57,885 bases of DNA. It comes from Leptospirillum sp. Its GTDB lineage: Bacteria > Nitrospirota > Leptospirillia > Leptospirillales > Leptospirillaceae. Where the stretch lies: the NCBI GenBank assembly GCA_027323445.1, contig DAHWBS010000006.1, forward strand, positions 1-57,885. Direction: 5' to 3'. Under the pieces are notes generated by a model, which had not been told where the DNA came from, did no database searches, and saw only the letters and a list, made by a program, of their open reading frames with translations. The position numbers were made by a program, and so were the translations under genes. The first letter of the stretch is position 1. Each line of letters starts with the position of its first letter. Below, piece after piece: positions 35,206 through 43,967 of the stretch.

Positions 35206-35670
35206 TCATGAAATCCTGTAGAACCATCCGGAGATTGAGCTTGAGATCCATAAAAGAAAAAAAACTTTTGCAACGGGGACATGAAATCGGGAAATGGGAG
35301 CGCCCCTTCTTTTCATGAATCCCAAAATTGCCAGAATGATAAATAAAAAAAGGGCCCCCTGAGCGGTGATCAGATGAAACCAGTCAAGAGCCGGAGGTAC
35401 CGGATGGAATTTTATTCTTCCCTTGATTCGTTCGACTTCCATGATGATCGTCCCGCTGACATCGCAGGAAAATCCAAAGAGAGCCGAAAATATATGTCCG
35501 CGCCGGATTCGGATGAAATCAGAAGTTGTTTCTGTGGAGAAAAGTGATCCAATTTTGCGTCCAATGGCTGATCCGTGTTTGCCTGACCGGATGTACCATG
35601 CTGTCAGGTATCCGGCAAGGGCAAGGTAGATCAGGATCGACATCATGACAATATAGGGATTCACCGACAC
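35206..35670 (-). CDS. Small polytopic membrane protein, unidentified
   Basis: 154 residues, four hydrophobic segments (about 8-27, 62-80, 98-118, 130-150). Histidines lie at helix ends (RRGHIFSALFGF, FHLITAQG, FHVPVAKVF), a pattern that could ligate heme as in DUF420-like proteins, but the match is weak. GTG start without a clear Shine-Dalgarno; ATG nine codons in is an alternative. Function unknown. Confidence 0.5.
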   Translation of the reverse strand: MSVNPYIVMMSILIYLALAGYLTAWYIRSGKHGSAIGRKIGSLFSTETTSDFIRIRRGHIFSALFGFSCDVSGTIIMEVERIKGRIKFHPVPPALDWFHLITAQGALFLFIILAILGFMKRRGAPISRFHVPVAKVFFLLWISSSISGWFYRIS

Positions 35671-35805
35671 CTCGGAGGCTGAAAGTTTATGTTTTGATTA
35701 GACAGCGTCCTTCCAGTATAGTTTCTGTTGAAGCTCTGCTCAATTTTTTATTGTCTTGTTCTTGAAAAAACTTGGTATGCGTACTCTGATCGGGGAGGAG
35801 ATGTT

Positions 35806-35937
35806 TTGGATCAACGTCATTTGCTGGCACAGTCCATTCTGGATCATACGGCAACGGCTATGTGGATCTTTCTCATTCTGGCTTGGAGCGGTGCCCTTAT
35901 TTACCTCCTTTTCCGGAAACGAAAGAAAAAAAAGTAG
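35806..35937 (+). CDS. 43-residue single-helix membrane protein
   Basis: TTG start with GGAGGAG 5 nt upstream. One membrane segment (AMWIFLILAWSGALIYLLF) is followed by a lysine/arginine-rich end (RKRKKKK), so the C-terminus should face the cytoplasm. A longer frame from 35728 has no Shine-Dalgarno. Resembles small respiratory or envelope accessory peptides only in general form. Confidence 0.5.
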   Translation: MDQRHLLAQSILDHTATAMWIFLILAWSGALIYLLFRKRKKKK

Positions 35938-36032
35938 GTTCAAGAAAAGCGTTGACAAATCAAAAAACACCTTCCGCTTTTACCTGATCATCTCCGGTAC
36001 ACCTGATCACAACTCAATTCCTTTCGGGGGCG

Positions 36033-36881
36033 TTACGACATGTACCAATAGGCTCCGGCACCAACAAGAAGACAATAGATCCCAAAAGGAACAAGGGCTC
36101 TTGATGTTTCAAAGGACCGGAAATACTTCATGAGGACAAACGTTGTGATCCACGCTGTAAAAAAGGAGACAATGGCGCCGGCAAGTGAGAGATGAAGCAT
36201 TTGGGGTGAGTGATCCCTGAGCATCTTTGGAATTTCAAGAACTCCAGCGCCGAGAATGATGGGGGTAGCGAGAAGAAATGAGAATCTGGCCGCTTCTTCA
36301 TGACCTAATCCATTGACAATTCCTCCAACCATGGTAATGCCCGACCGGGAAAACCCCGGGATCAGTGCCACAGCCTGAAACAGGCCCACCAAAATAGCTC
36401 TTCCCATCGGAAGATCTTGAAGGGGGATTCCTGTTTTTCTGGATTTGAGAACCTCTCCTCCAAACAGGACCAGTCCGTTTGCCACAAGAAAAATGGCTGC
36501 CGTTTTCGGGGACTGAAAGAGAACCCGGATTTTTTTTTCAAGAAGAAATCCGAGTAAACCTCCTGGAATGCTGGCTCCCATGACAAGGAGAAGAATCCTG
36601 GCATTATCGCGGTCATTTTTAGAAAGATGGGATTCGCTGGTTGTTAGACGACGAAGAAATCCCAGACACAGATTCATCCAGTCCCGGTAGAAATACAAAA
36701 GGAGAGCCAAGGCTGTTCCAAGGTGAAGTGCGACCATGAAAGGAAGAAAATCCTTGTGCATCTGGAGGGATTTCCAGCCGAGAATTGCCGGTAAAAGGAT
36801 GCCATGACCGAGTGAGCTGACGGGGGCAAGTTCTGTTGCACCCTGAAGAAGAGCGAATATAACGGCTTGTTGGGTATGAAT
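36033..36881 (-). CDS. uppP: Undecaprenyl-diphosphatase with apparent ATT start
   Basis: Recycles undecaprenyl diphosphate for cell-wall and LPS synthesis at the inner membrane. The full family N-terminus QAVIFALLQGATELAPVSSLGH (catalytic Glu and Ser at E17 and S23 by this numbering) lies upstream of the first ATG (36761). A TAA closes the frame at 36890-36892. Between them there is no ATG, GTG, TTG or CTG; ATT at 36879-36881 has AGGGG 6 nt upstream and gives exactly the expected length (282 residues). The second motif GFSRSGIT is intact. Confidence 0.85.
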   Translation of the reverse strand: MHTQQAVIFALLQGATELAPVSSLGHGILLPAILGWKSLQMHKDFLPFMVALHLGTALALLLYFYRDWMNLCLGFLRRLTTSESHLSKNDRDNARILLLVMGASIPGGLLGFLLEKKIRVLFQSPKTAAIFLVANGLVLFGGEVLKSRKTGIPLQDLPMGRAILVGLFQAVALIPGFSRSGITMVGGIVNGLGHEEAARFSFLLATPIILGAGVLEIPKMLRDHSPQMLHLSLAGAIVSFFTAWITTFVLMKYFRSFETSRALVPFGIYCLLVGAGAYWYMS

Positions 36882-37065
36882 GGCTTGCCCCTTTTAAGTA
36901 AGTTCCTGTTTTTAAGACGGTGGATTTTTGATATCAATGCATTCTATTGATCATTCAAAAACTCTCCTGAAATGTCAATGAATAGAAAATCAGGACGGAC
37001 GAGATCACAGATCCTGATGCAGGAAAAATCAAAATTTTCAATAAAAAAAAGCTGTTTCAGATCGT

Positions 37066-37094
37066 TTGATTTTTGGGGAAGTTTGTCTTAGAAT
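37066..37094 (+). promoter_or_regulatory. Sigma-70 promoter of nrdJ
   Basis: TTGATT (37066-37071), a 17-bp spacer and TAGAAT (37089-37094). Expected start at about 37101, a 124-nt leader before nrdJ that carries the two NrdR-type boxes. The rest of 36882-37224 is AT-rich with no gene. Confidence 0.62.
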
Positions 37095-37104
37095 TCCTCG
37101 CATC

Positions 37105-37151
37105 ATACCACATATTGTATCTGCGGAGTTTAACCATACTATAAGCGGTAT
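37105..37151 (+). promoter_or_regulatory. Tandem NrdR-type boxes
   Basis: Two 16-bp imperfect palindromes, ATACCACATATTGTAT (37105-37120) and ATACTATAAGCGGTAT (37136-37151), are separated by 15 bp, so their centres are 31 bp or three helical turns apart. Against the NrdR consensus (acaCwAtATaTwGtgt) I count about 12 and 10 matching positions. Both share the CATAC-N8-GTAT frame. NrdR represses ribonucleotide reductase genes in response to ATP/dATP; the position just after the predicted start point fits a roadblock. Confidence 0.7.
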
Positions 37152-37224
37152 GCTATGGGTATCTTTTGGAATAGTTGAAATTTCAATGAGTTAGACCAAA
37201 TCTGTTTTTTGGAATGGGGGCCTT

Positions 37225-39432
37225 ATGTCTGGAAATGTTGAGATCATGTTGTCTGAAAATGCGTTAAAGGTTTTGGAGAAGCGTTATTTTGCCAAAGATG
37301 AAATGGGTGTTGTCCGGGAGAATCCCGAAGAGATGTTCAGACGAATTGCCAACGCGATTGCCTCGGTCAACCCCCAGCCATCTGAAAGGGAATTCCTGGC
37401 AGAAGAATATTATCGCCTCATGGCCGGTCTCGACTTTCTTCCAAACTCGCCAACGATCATGAATGCAGGCAGACCACTTGGACAGCTTTCTGCCTGTTTT
37501 GTTTTACCGATCGGGGATTCCATGCCCGAAATTTTTGACACGGTAAAGGCCACAGCCCTTATTCACCAGACGGGTGGAGGTACCGGATTTTCCTTTTCCC
37601 GCCTTCGTCCCAAGGGAGCGGTGGTTCGCTCAACCGGAGGGCAGGCATCAGGTCCCGTGTCTTTTATGAAAGTCATCAACGCATCAACAGATGCGATCAA
37701 GCAGGGCGGAACCCGACGTGGTGCGAATATGGGGATTCTCAGGGTGGATCATCCCGATATTCTGGAGTTTATTGACTGCAAGATGGATCTGACCCAAGTG
37801 ACCAATTTTAATATTTCCGTTGCGATCACAGATGTTTTTATGAAAGCTGTCAAGGAAGATGCTCACTATGACCTGATCTCCCCAAATAATGGCGAAATTG
37901 TCGGCAGTCTGCCTGCCCGGATGGTTTTTGACCGTATTGCCCATAATGCATGGGCAAATGGTGAGCCGGGACTTTTCTTTATCGATACGGCCAATCGGGC
38001 CAACCCAACCCCGTCAAAGTGGGTCTATGAAGCAACGAATCCATGTGGGGAGCAGGTTCTGGGCCCTTATGAGTCCTGTAACCTTGGTTCTATCAATCTT
38101 GAAAAACACCTTGTGCGAAATGCCAAGGGAGAGTATTCAGTGGATTGGGAGAAGCTGACCCACTCGGTCTACCTTTCCGTTCGCTTTCTGGACAATGTGG
38201 TTGATGCCAACCGATTTCCCATTCATGAGCTTGAAGAGGTCAACAAGGGAACGAGGCGAATCGGACTCGGCATCATGGGGTTTGCCCGGCTTTTGATGTA
38301 TCTGGAAATTCCCTATGATTCCGAGGAAGGAATCGAGATGGCAGAGTCCATCATGAGCCATATTCAGGAAGCGGCAGAAAGAACCTCGCAGGAAATGGCC
38401 TCGATACAGGGTCCGTTTCCCTATTTTGAAGGAATTGGCACTAAAAAGCGCAACAGCCATCTTTTGACAATTGCACCGACAGGGACGATCAGCATGATTG
38501 CCGATACGTCTTCTGGCTGTGAGCCGGAGTTTTCCATTATTTGGTACAAAAATGTCATGGATGGAACTCATCTTCCGTATACGCTGGACTATTTTACCGA
38601 AGTGGCCCAGAGGGAGGGGTTCTGGTCGGAGGAGCTCCCATCCTTGATTGTTAAAAATCATGGATCCTGCAGGGGAATTCCACAGGTTCCCGAAAAGTGG
38701 CAGATGGTTTTTGCAACGGCCCATGATATTTCGGCGCCGTGGCATGTCAGGATGCAGGGAGCCTTTCAGAAATATATCGATGCCGCTGTATCGAAGACGA
38801 TCAATATGTCCCAGGAAGCCACGATTGACGATGTGGAGAAAGCTTATCTTCTTGCCTACGATCTCGGGTGCAAGGGCATTACCGTCTATCGTGACGGAAG
38901 CCGCTCCAACCAGGTTCTGAATCTTGGAACCCAATCAGAAAAAGCCTCCGATACCCATTCATCAAAAGATCTGAAGTGGGGCAATCGCAGGGTTCCTCTT
39001 GATACAAGCCGCGGTGTCCGTGCCAAAATCAAGGGAAAATCCGGAAAATCCTACGTGCATCTCTACTTTGACGCAGATGGCCGTCCTGCCGAGATTTTTG
39101 TCACTCCCGCAGCAGATCACCGGGAGAGGGAAAGCGCGATTCTTTTTGGTCGTCTCGGATCGATGGCGCTTCAGTATGGTGCTCCCATCGAAGAGGTGAT
39201 CGGTCAGTTCATCAAGTCTCATGAGGAGGCGGGTACCTTGGGATCTGATCCTTACGCAATTGCCAAGGCTATCGGTACGATCCTTTCTTCCCAGGATGGC
39301 GAAATCGCTGAAAAAGGTCTTGCCATTGAGGTGGCCTGCCCCACCTGCGCAGGGAAGGTTGCCTTTATGGAGGGATGCCTCAAATGCATGGGTGGTGAAA
39401 ACGGCGGGAGCTGTGGCTGGAGCCAGTGCTGA
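37225..39432 (+). CDS. nrdJ: Adenosylcobalamin-dependent (class II) ribonucleotide reductase
   Basis: 735-residue enzyme that converts ribonucleotides to deoxyribonucleotides without oxygen dependence, using B12 to start the radical. The sequence shows LPNSPTIMNAG, GGGTGFSFSRLRP, and the active-site Cys and glutamate region ATNPCGEQVLGPYESCNLGSINL. A TSCPD domain (about 590-690) precedes a C-terminal Cys-rich end (CPTCAGKV, CLKC, SCGWSQC) that supplies redox thiols. It stands alone with no class I genes nearby. Confidence 0.95.
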   Translation: MSGNVEIMLSENALKVLEKRYFAKDEMGVVRENPEEMFRRIANAIASVNPQPSEREFLAEEYYRLMAGLDFLPNSPTIMNAGRPLGQLSACFVLPIGDSMPEIFDTVKATALIHQTGGGTGFSFSRLRPKGAVVRSTGGQASGPVSFMKVINASTDAIKQGGTRRGANMGILRVDHPDILEFIDCKMDLTQVTNFNISVAITDVFMKAVKEDAHYDLISPNNGEIVGSLPARMVFDRIAHNAWANGEPGLFFIDTANRANPTPSKWVYEATNPCGEQVLGPYESCNLGSINLEKHLVRNAKGEYSVDWEKLTHSVYLSVRFLDNVVDANRFPIHELEEVNKGTRRIGLGIMGFARLLMYLEIPYDSEEGIEMAESIMSHIQEAAERTSQEMASIQGPFPYFEGIGTKKRNSHLLTIAPTGTISMIADTSSGCEPEFSIIWYKNVMDGTHLPYTLDYFTEVAQREGFWSEELPSLIVKNHGSCRGIPQVPEKWQMVFATAHDISAPWHVRMQGAFQKYIDAAVSKTINMSQEATIDDVEKAYLLAYDLGCKGITVYRDGSRSNQVLNLGTQSEKASDTHSSKDLKWGNRRVPLDTSRGVRAKIKGKSGKSYVHLYFDADGRPAEIFVTPAADHRERESAILFGRLGSMALQYGAPIEEVIGQFIKSHEEAGTLGSDPYAIAKAIGTILSSQDGEIAEKGLAIEVACPTCAGKVAFMEGCLKCMGGENGGSCGWSQC

Positions 39433-39444
39433 CGGATTGAAAAA

Positions 39445-39472
39445 GAGAGTGGATCAGGAGTGATCCACTCTC
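39445..39472 (-). terminator. Hairpin with U-run on the minus strand
   Basis: A 12-bp perfect stem (GAGAGTGGATCA / TGATCCACTCTC) with GGAG loop lies 12 bp after the nrdJ stop. On the minus strand five Ts follow, so it would stop read-through from the rubrerythrin side; on the plus strand there is no T-run. Confidence 0.45.
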
Positions 39473-39496
39473 TTGATGGCAGGAGTCGTTGATTAA

Positions 39497-39530
39497 AAAG
39501 GGGAGCCTTGAAAGGCTCCCCTTTATTTTT
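39497..39530. terminator. Bidirectional terminator between nrdJ and the rubrerythrin gene
   Basis: AAAGGGGAGCC (39497-39507) pairs with GGCTCCCCTTT (39514-39524) around TTGAAA, followed by ATTTTTG on the plus strand and A-rich sequence on the other side. It serves both convergent genes. Confidence 0.85.
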
Positions 39531-39568
39531 GTATCGGAAAAATTTGAAGTTATGACAAAAGGATCAGT

Positions 39569-39988
39569 CTATGCCATGTTCTTGAGTGCTTGCGCGAATC
39601 GTCCTGCATGGGACTTTTCGGCTTTGGACATGGTTTCAAACCATTCTGCGATTTCTTCAAATCCTTCTTCCCGAGCCGCTTTGGCAAATCCTGGGTACAT
39701 CTGGGTATATTCGTAGGTTTCCCCTGCGATCGCGGACTTGAGGTTGGTTGGCGTATCGCCGACAGGCTCTCCAGTGGCAGGATCGCCCACTTCCTTCAAA
39801 AAATCAAAATGGCCAAAAGCGTGGCCTGTCTCACCTTCTGCGGTATCCCTGAAAACGCCGGCGACATCCGGATACCCTTCAACATCGGCTTTTCTGTCAA
39901 AGTAGAGGTAACGACGGTTGGCCTGGGATTCTCCTGCGAAGGCAGCTTTCAGGTTGTCGACTGTTTTTGAGCCTTTGAGAGATTTCAT
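39569..39988 (-). CDS. Rubrerythrin without rubredoxin domain (erythrin/sulerythrin type)
   Basis: A 139-residue four-helix di-iron protein that reduces peroxide. The Glu/His ligands appear in [30 protein letters not shown] and [10 protein letters not shown]. The C-terminal rubredoxin Cys4 domain of classical rubrerythrin is absent. ATG at 39988 has GGAGG 7 nt upstream; an earlier in-frame start has none. The likely electron donor is a separate rubredoxin-like protein, not seen here. Confidence 0.88.
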   Translation of the reverse strand: MKSLKGSKTVDNLKAAFAGESQANRRYLYFDRKADVEGYPDVAGVFRDTAEGETGHAFGHFDFLKEVGDPATGEPVGDTPTNLKSAIAGETYEYTQMYPGFAKAAREEGFEEIAEWFETMSKAEKSHAGRFAQALKNMA

Positions 39989-40341
39989 AGATGGTCCTCC
40001 ATTGGTCATGGTTTGTTTTTTGTGAAAGGATTCTAAGGATGAAGCTGCAGGATAAAAAGCTCTAATCCGTCACCCAAAAGTCTTCTTGGTGCCGGAGATT
40101 CCTTTGGATCGATTTTCTGCGACCTCTTGTCATTGTAAGTGGGAGAGATGACCAATGCAAGGTTAGATAAAGAAATATTTCATTTCTTTTTTTAGAGGAC
40201 CGAATTGTTTTTCGGAAACAGGGAATGAAAAGTGAAGGATTCATTAATTTATTTTTGATATGGCTTCAGTCTAAAATTATGGTATATTCCTCAAGCGTTT
40301 TAGCTTATTTGTCAGTTAATATTTGTCACTGGAGGGTTAAG
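39989..40341. promoter_or_regulatory. Divergent intergenic region with two candidate promoters
   Basis: On the minus strand TTGGGT (40072-40077) and TATCCT (40049-40054), 17-bp spacer, would serve the rubrerythrin gene. On the plus strand TTGATA (40255-40260) and TATGGT (40278-40283), 17-bp spacer, would serve the LpoB cluster. No other gene or recognisable operator is seen. Confidence 0.45.
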
Positions 40342-40974
40342 ATGGTGCTGTCTCCTTTTAAGTCCGGGAAAATTTCATTTTTGGTTTTATGCTTTTCTGT
40401 TGTTTCTGTCCTGTCGTTTTCCGGGTGTTCTTCGTATAGTGTCAAACGGGTGAGTCTTGATACGGAAGGTGGCGTGACAAGCCGCTGGACAGATAATGAC
40501 GCAAGACTCACTGCAAAAACACTCATCAGAAAAGCCCTCCGGGAAAACTGGCTGGTCAATTTCAAGTCCAAACATGGAAGAAGGCCCGTTGTTGAACTGG
40601 GACAGATTATCAACAGGTCGGACCAGCATATTAATACCCGGCTGTTCCTGAATCATTTCCAGGATCAGCTCCTTGAATCCGGAAAGGTTCATTTTGTAAC
40701 AGCCAATGCCGCCCATCGTGGAGAAGCTTCTTCCGAGAGAGCCTATCAGATGTCGCATGCCAGGTCGTCAACGATACATGGACCTGACCAGCAAACCGGA
40801 GCGGATTATCTTTTGACCGGATCAATTAATTCCTATGTGGCGAGAAGGGGGGGAAAGACCGTCCGGATGTACGAGACCCACCTCAAGGCAATTGATCTGA
40901 CAACGAACGAGATTGTATGGGCTTCAGAATATCGTGTCAAAAAGATTGCGCATCAATCCGGGTATGGCTTCTGA
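40342..40974 (+). CDS. lpoB: LpoB-family penicillin-binding protein activator lipoprotein
   Basis: About 210 residues. A lipoprotein signal ends in SFSGC. The LpoB fold follows, with TAKTLIRKALRENWL, RPVVELGQIINRSDQHINTR, and GADYLLTGSINSYVARRGGKTVRMYETHLKAIDLTTNEIVWASEYRVKK. LpoB reaches from the outer membrane to activate PBP1B-type peptidoglycan synthases. ATG at 40342 has GGAGGG 5 nt upstream. First gene of a three-lipoprotein cluster. Confidence 0.88.
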   Translation: MVLSPFKSGKISFLVLCFSVVSVLSFSGCSSYSVKRVSLDTEGGVTSRWTDNDARLTAKTLIRKALRENWLVNFKSKHGRRPVVELGQIINRSDQHINTRLFLNHFQDQLLESGKVHFVTANAAHRGEASSERAYQMSHARSSTIHGPDQQTGADYLLTGSINSYVARRGGKTVRMYETHLKAIDLTTNEIVWASEYRVKKIAHQSGYGF

Positions 40975-40996
40975 TTCTATTTCAGACGGAGGTATT

Positions 40997-42478
40997 TTGA
41001 AGGACGAAGCGAATCGAGCCCAGAGGGCTGTTTCTTCGGCTTTATTCTTGATTCTGACATGTCTGATTCTTTCCTCATGCGCTCCGTCCACTGAGCAATA
41101 TAAAGGATATTTCGCGTCACTGTCGATCAACCCTTCCGATGGAGGGGTTGATCCGGGGCCGGAAAAAATCATCAGGAAAGCGCACGATTCATACGGAGAG
41201 AGGAACGAAGTCCTCTACGACATGGATCTTGGTGCCGCCGCCCAGGCTTCCGGTGACTACCGGACAAGCGAAAAAGCCTTTCGCAGCGCTGATCGCCTGA
41301 GCCGGATGCTCTATACGAAATCGGTAACCAACATTATTGAAGCGTATCAGACCAATGATCTGGTCATTCCTTATCAGGGGTACCCGTTTGAACGGGTCAT
41401 GATCAATTTGCTGAATTCCTTGAATTATGCGCAGACCGGAGACTGGACCGGGGCACTTGTTGAAACCAGAAAAATCAGGCTTAAACTTCAGCAGTACAAT
41501 CAGGACTACCCAAAGGTCGCATCTCCTCCCGGAAAGTTTGCCCAATACCAAAACTCTGCCATTAATTTGATGACACAGCATCATATTTCTTTTAACCCGG
41601 CCCAACTCAATCATTACACGGATGATGGTTTTGCAAGGTTTCTCTCGGGAATCTATCAGGAAGCACAGGTCAATTCTGGAGGGGTAGACTATTCTTCATC
41701 CCTGATTTCCTATCGAAAAGCCTACTCAACGTATGAAAAGAACCAGATCCTGTATCGTGCTCCGATCCCTTCTTTCGTGGTGCCGGCTCTTCTCCGTTCG
41801 GCGGAGGCTTCCGGCCGGGTGAATCTTTTGGCCAGCCTGAAAAAGAGATTTCCCGGTGCCCAGTGGATCAGGGCTGCCTCTTTTGAGAAGATGGGGCATG
41901 TTATCTTTGTTGGCTACAACGGCCAGATCTTTCATTTGACAAGTCAGCGGTTTGCCTTTCCTTTTCCGATCGCAAACACTTTGGCGATGGTCAGCTTTTC
42001 GGTTCCGAACCCTGTCCATGGCGGGACCCGTCTCTTGGGCCATCGTGTTGTTGCAAGGGATACTGCGAAGACCGTTGTTGCCGAGAATAGCTCCGAGGTT
42101 GCGGAACCTCTTATGGCGATCGGCTTGACGAACTTTCAGGATCATTTGAAACGGGTGGTTTTCAGGGAGGCTGTGCGATCGATCCTGAAGACAGCAGAAG
42201 AGGTGGTTGCCACGAATGTGGCGGACAGGCAAGGTGGAGCGATTGCGGGAATTATCGCCATGATTGTCGGGGATGTTGCAAATGTGGCTTCAGACGAGGC
42301 GGATACCCGCTCATGGAGAACGCTGCCGTCCCAAATGGATTATTCCGAGCTGGACCTGAATCCGGGCACATATGATATTTCCGTGTATCCTGTGGGGGCA
42401 TCAGGACCGGTCATGGAAAAAAGGGTCACTCTGGTTCCCGGGCAATTTTTGCTTTTGCACGAAACCGATGGACGTTGA
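40997..42478 (+). CDS. COG3014-type lipoprotein of the LpoB cluster
   Basis: About 493 residues. A lipoprotein signal ends in LSSC. A tetratricopeptide-like helical segment follows (LYDMDLGAAAQASGDYRTSEKAFRSADR), then a long domain characteristic of COG3014 proteins that travel with LpoB, and a C-terminal beta-sandwich (LDLNPGTYDISVYPVG). TTG at 40997 with GGAGG 4-5 nt upstream is preferred; the longer frame overlaps LpoB. Role unknown, probably in peptidoglycan synthase control. Confidence 0.75.
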   Translation: MKDEANRAQRAVSSALFLILTCLILSSCAPSTEQYKGYFASLSINPSDGGVDPGPEKIIRKAHDSYGERNEVLYDMDLGAAAQASGDYRTSEKAFRSADRLSRMLYTKSVTNIIEAYQTNDLVIPYQGYPFERVMINLLNSLNYAQTGDWTGALVETRKIRLKLQQYNQDYPKVASPPGKFAQYQNSAINLMTQHHISFNPAQLNHYTDDGFARFLSGIYQEAQVNSGGVDYSSSLISYRKAYSTYEKNQILYRAPIPSFVVPALLRSAEASGRVNLLASLKKRFPGAQWIRAASFEKMGHVIFVGYNGQIFHLTSQRFAFPFPIANTLAMVSFSVPNPVHGGTRLLGHRVVARDTAKTVVAENSSEVAEPLMAIGLTNFQDHLKRVVFREAVRSILKTAEEVVATNVADRQGGAIAGIIAMIVGDVANVASDEADTRSWRTLPSQMDYSELDLNPGTYDISVYPVGASGPVMEKRVTLVPGQFLLLHETDGR

Positions 42479-42504
42479 AAACTTTTATAATAAGGAGATT
42501 TTTC

Positions 42505-43530
42505 ATGATTCATCACTTTCGGGTTAAAGTCCTGTCGGCCGTTTTCCTGTGTTCGTCTTTCCTGGCCGGCTGTGCAACATCTTCTTCCAATGGAGCATGG
42601 TGGGAGACAGGGATGAGTTCTTCCTATCCCCGTTCAACCTATCTGACAGCCTCGGGATTTGGCAGCTCCGTTGATCGGGCAAAATCGGATGCTATGAAAA
42701 ATCTCTCGGGAATCATTCGCTCAAAGGTTCGGTCACAGTCTGTTTCGATCCGGACAGAGTCAAGCACAACCCAACATTTTCTCCGGAAAGAGCATCTGGA
42801 TGTTTCAACGAATGCGGTTCTGAAGGGCGTATATTTTCCCAAGGTTCAGTTTGATTCTCATCAAAATGGTTACTATGCCCTTGCGGTCCTGAACCGGAAA
42901 AAAGCGGCAGAGGCTTTGTCATCCGAGCTGTCTTCCCTGCGCCTGAGAATCCTTTCGAAGAAGACGCAAATGGAAGGAGCGCCTGATCCTGTTCATCAGG
43001 CAAGGTTGCTGGTCCGGATTATTGAACTTGAAAAGAAAGCTACCAAGAAAGCCCAGGAGCTGTCAGGGCTTTCGAATACGCACCCGATTCTTGGGTTTTC
43101 CATTGGAGACGACTCTGAGAAGCTGATGAATCTTTTCTCCAAGTATCTGACCTTTGCTGTTCATATTACGGGCGATCCTTCCGGAGCTTCGATCTTGACT
43201 GGTCAAATCACGGAGTTGCTGGGAGAAGATGGTTTTCGTCCGTCAACAGGAACCCCTTCCATTCTTATTCAGGGCGATATTCACACAGGACAAGTTCCGT
43301 CTCCCCCCGACTCACCCTATACTTTTATCGGCTTCAACAGTGCCATTGCTGTCGTTGATGTGAATCGTCGACAGACGGTCCAGGAAATTCTCAAGTCCGG
43401 CAGGGATGCGGGAAATGATTTACCCCAGGCTCAAAGACTTCTGGAAGGGAGGCTCAAACAAAGCATTTCCAAGCCTGTTGTGAATACGGTCGAAGATTAT
43501 ATTCTCCATCCGGATCGTCTGGTGCACTAG
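42505..43530 (+). CDS. LPP20-family lipoprotein of the LpoB cluster
   Basis: About 341 residues. A lipoprotein signal ends in LAGC. An LPP20/FlgT-N-like domain follows, with YLTASGFGSSVDRAKSDAMKNLSGIIRSKV and NGYYALAVLNRKKAAEAL, then a second domain with FRPSTGTPSILIQGDIH. ATG at 42505 with AAGGAG upstream; the frame from 42475 overlaps the previous stop. The order LpoB, COG3014, LPP20 suggests one outer-membrane complex. Confidence 0.75.
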   Translation: MIHHFRVKVLSAVFLCSSFLAGCATSSSNGAWWETGMSSSYPRSTYLTASGFGSSVDRAKSDAMKNLSGIIRSKVRSQSVSIRTESSTTQHFLRKEHLDVSTNAVLKGVYFPKVQFDSHQNGYYALAVLNRKKAAEALSSELSSLRLRILSKKTQMEGAPDPVHQARLLVRIIELEKKATKKAQELSGLSNTHPILGFSIGDDSEKLMNLFSKYLTFAVHITGDPSGASILTGQITELLGEDGFRPSTGTPSILIQGDIHTGQVPSPPDSPYTFIGFNSAIAVVDVNRRQTVQEILKSGRDAGNDLPQAQRLLEGRLKQSISKPVVNTVEDYILHPDRLVH

Positions 43531-43553
43531 TTTGTCTGGGCATTTTTTGATGG

Positions 43554-43583
43554 TTGCGATTATTGGATGAATTGAAGTAGAAT
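43554..43583 (+). promoter_or_regulatory. Promoter for tRNA-His
   Basis: TTGCGA (43554-43559), 18-bp spacer, TAGAAT (43578-43583). Start point about 15 nt before the mature tRNA. Confidence 0.6.
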
Positions 43584-43604
43584 AACCAAGTTTTCCGCTT
43601 CAAT

Positions 43605-43680
43605 GGTGAGTGTAGCTCAAGGGCAGAGCACTGGTCTGTGGCTCCAGGGGTTGGGGGTTCGAAACCCCTCACTCACCCCA
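43605..43680 (+). tRNA. tRNA-His (GTG)
   Basis: Acceptor GTGAGTG pairs with CACTCAC. The extra G at 43605 faces discriminator C73, the identity feature of tRNA-His. The anticodon loop CTGTGGC gives GTG, the T-arm contains GTTCGAA, and CCA is encoded at the end. Confidence 0.96.
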
Positions 43681-43915
43681 ATAGAAATGACTCCCTGTAT
43701 AACCTCTCTGCATTACCGACCTGAATATTTTGAAATCCCCCTGAGTTTGTTCTTTTCATACTTTTCGTTTGTTCATGGTGTTTTAAGACAAAAATGGTTA
43801 TTGAGTTACATTTTTGTTACCCATGTTTTTATTGTATTTTATATATAAAAAAAATCTATCTTAATTATCTGAAAGAACTTATTGTTTGCTCATATTTCCC
43901 GAGATGGCATATGGA

Positions 43916-43934
43916 TTGCTTTTACTAAAAGCAA
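43916..43934. repeat. Perfect 8-bp inverted repeat upstream of the chemoreceptor gene
   Basis: TTGCTTTT-ACT-AAAAGCAA lies 34 bp before the chemoreceptor ATG in an AT-rich stretch (43690-43960). It could form a leader hairpin or be an operator; no terminator T-run follows. Confidence 0.4.
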
Positions 43935-43967
43935 TGAAGTGAACCATTGTAGTTTATCGGAGGAGAT

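Noticed and set aside
36882-37224. Cobalamin riboswitch before the B12-dependent reductase
   Set aside because: No B12-box or conserved core is present; the leader holds NrdR-like palindromes instead.
43690-43967. Flagellar sigma-28 promoter before the chemoreceptor
   Set aside because: No TAAA-N15-GCCGATAA-type sequence at any acceptable position; only AT-rich DNA and a hairpin.
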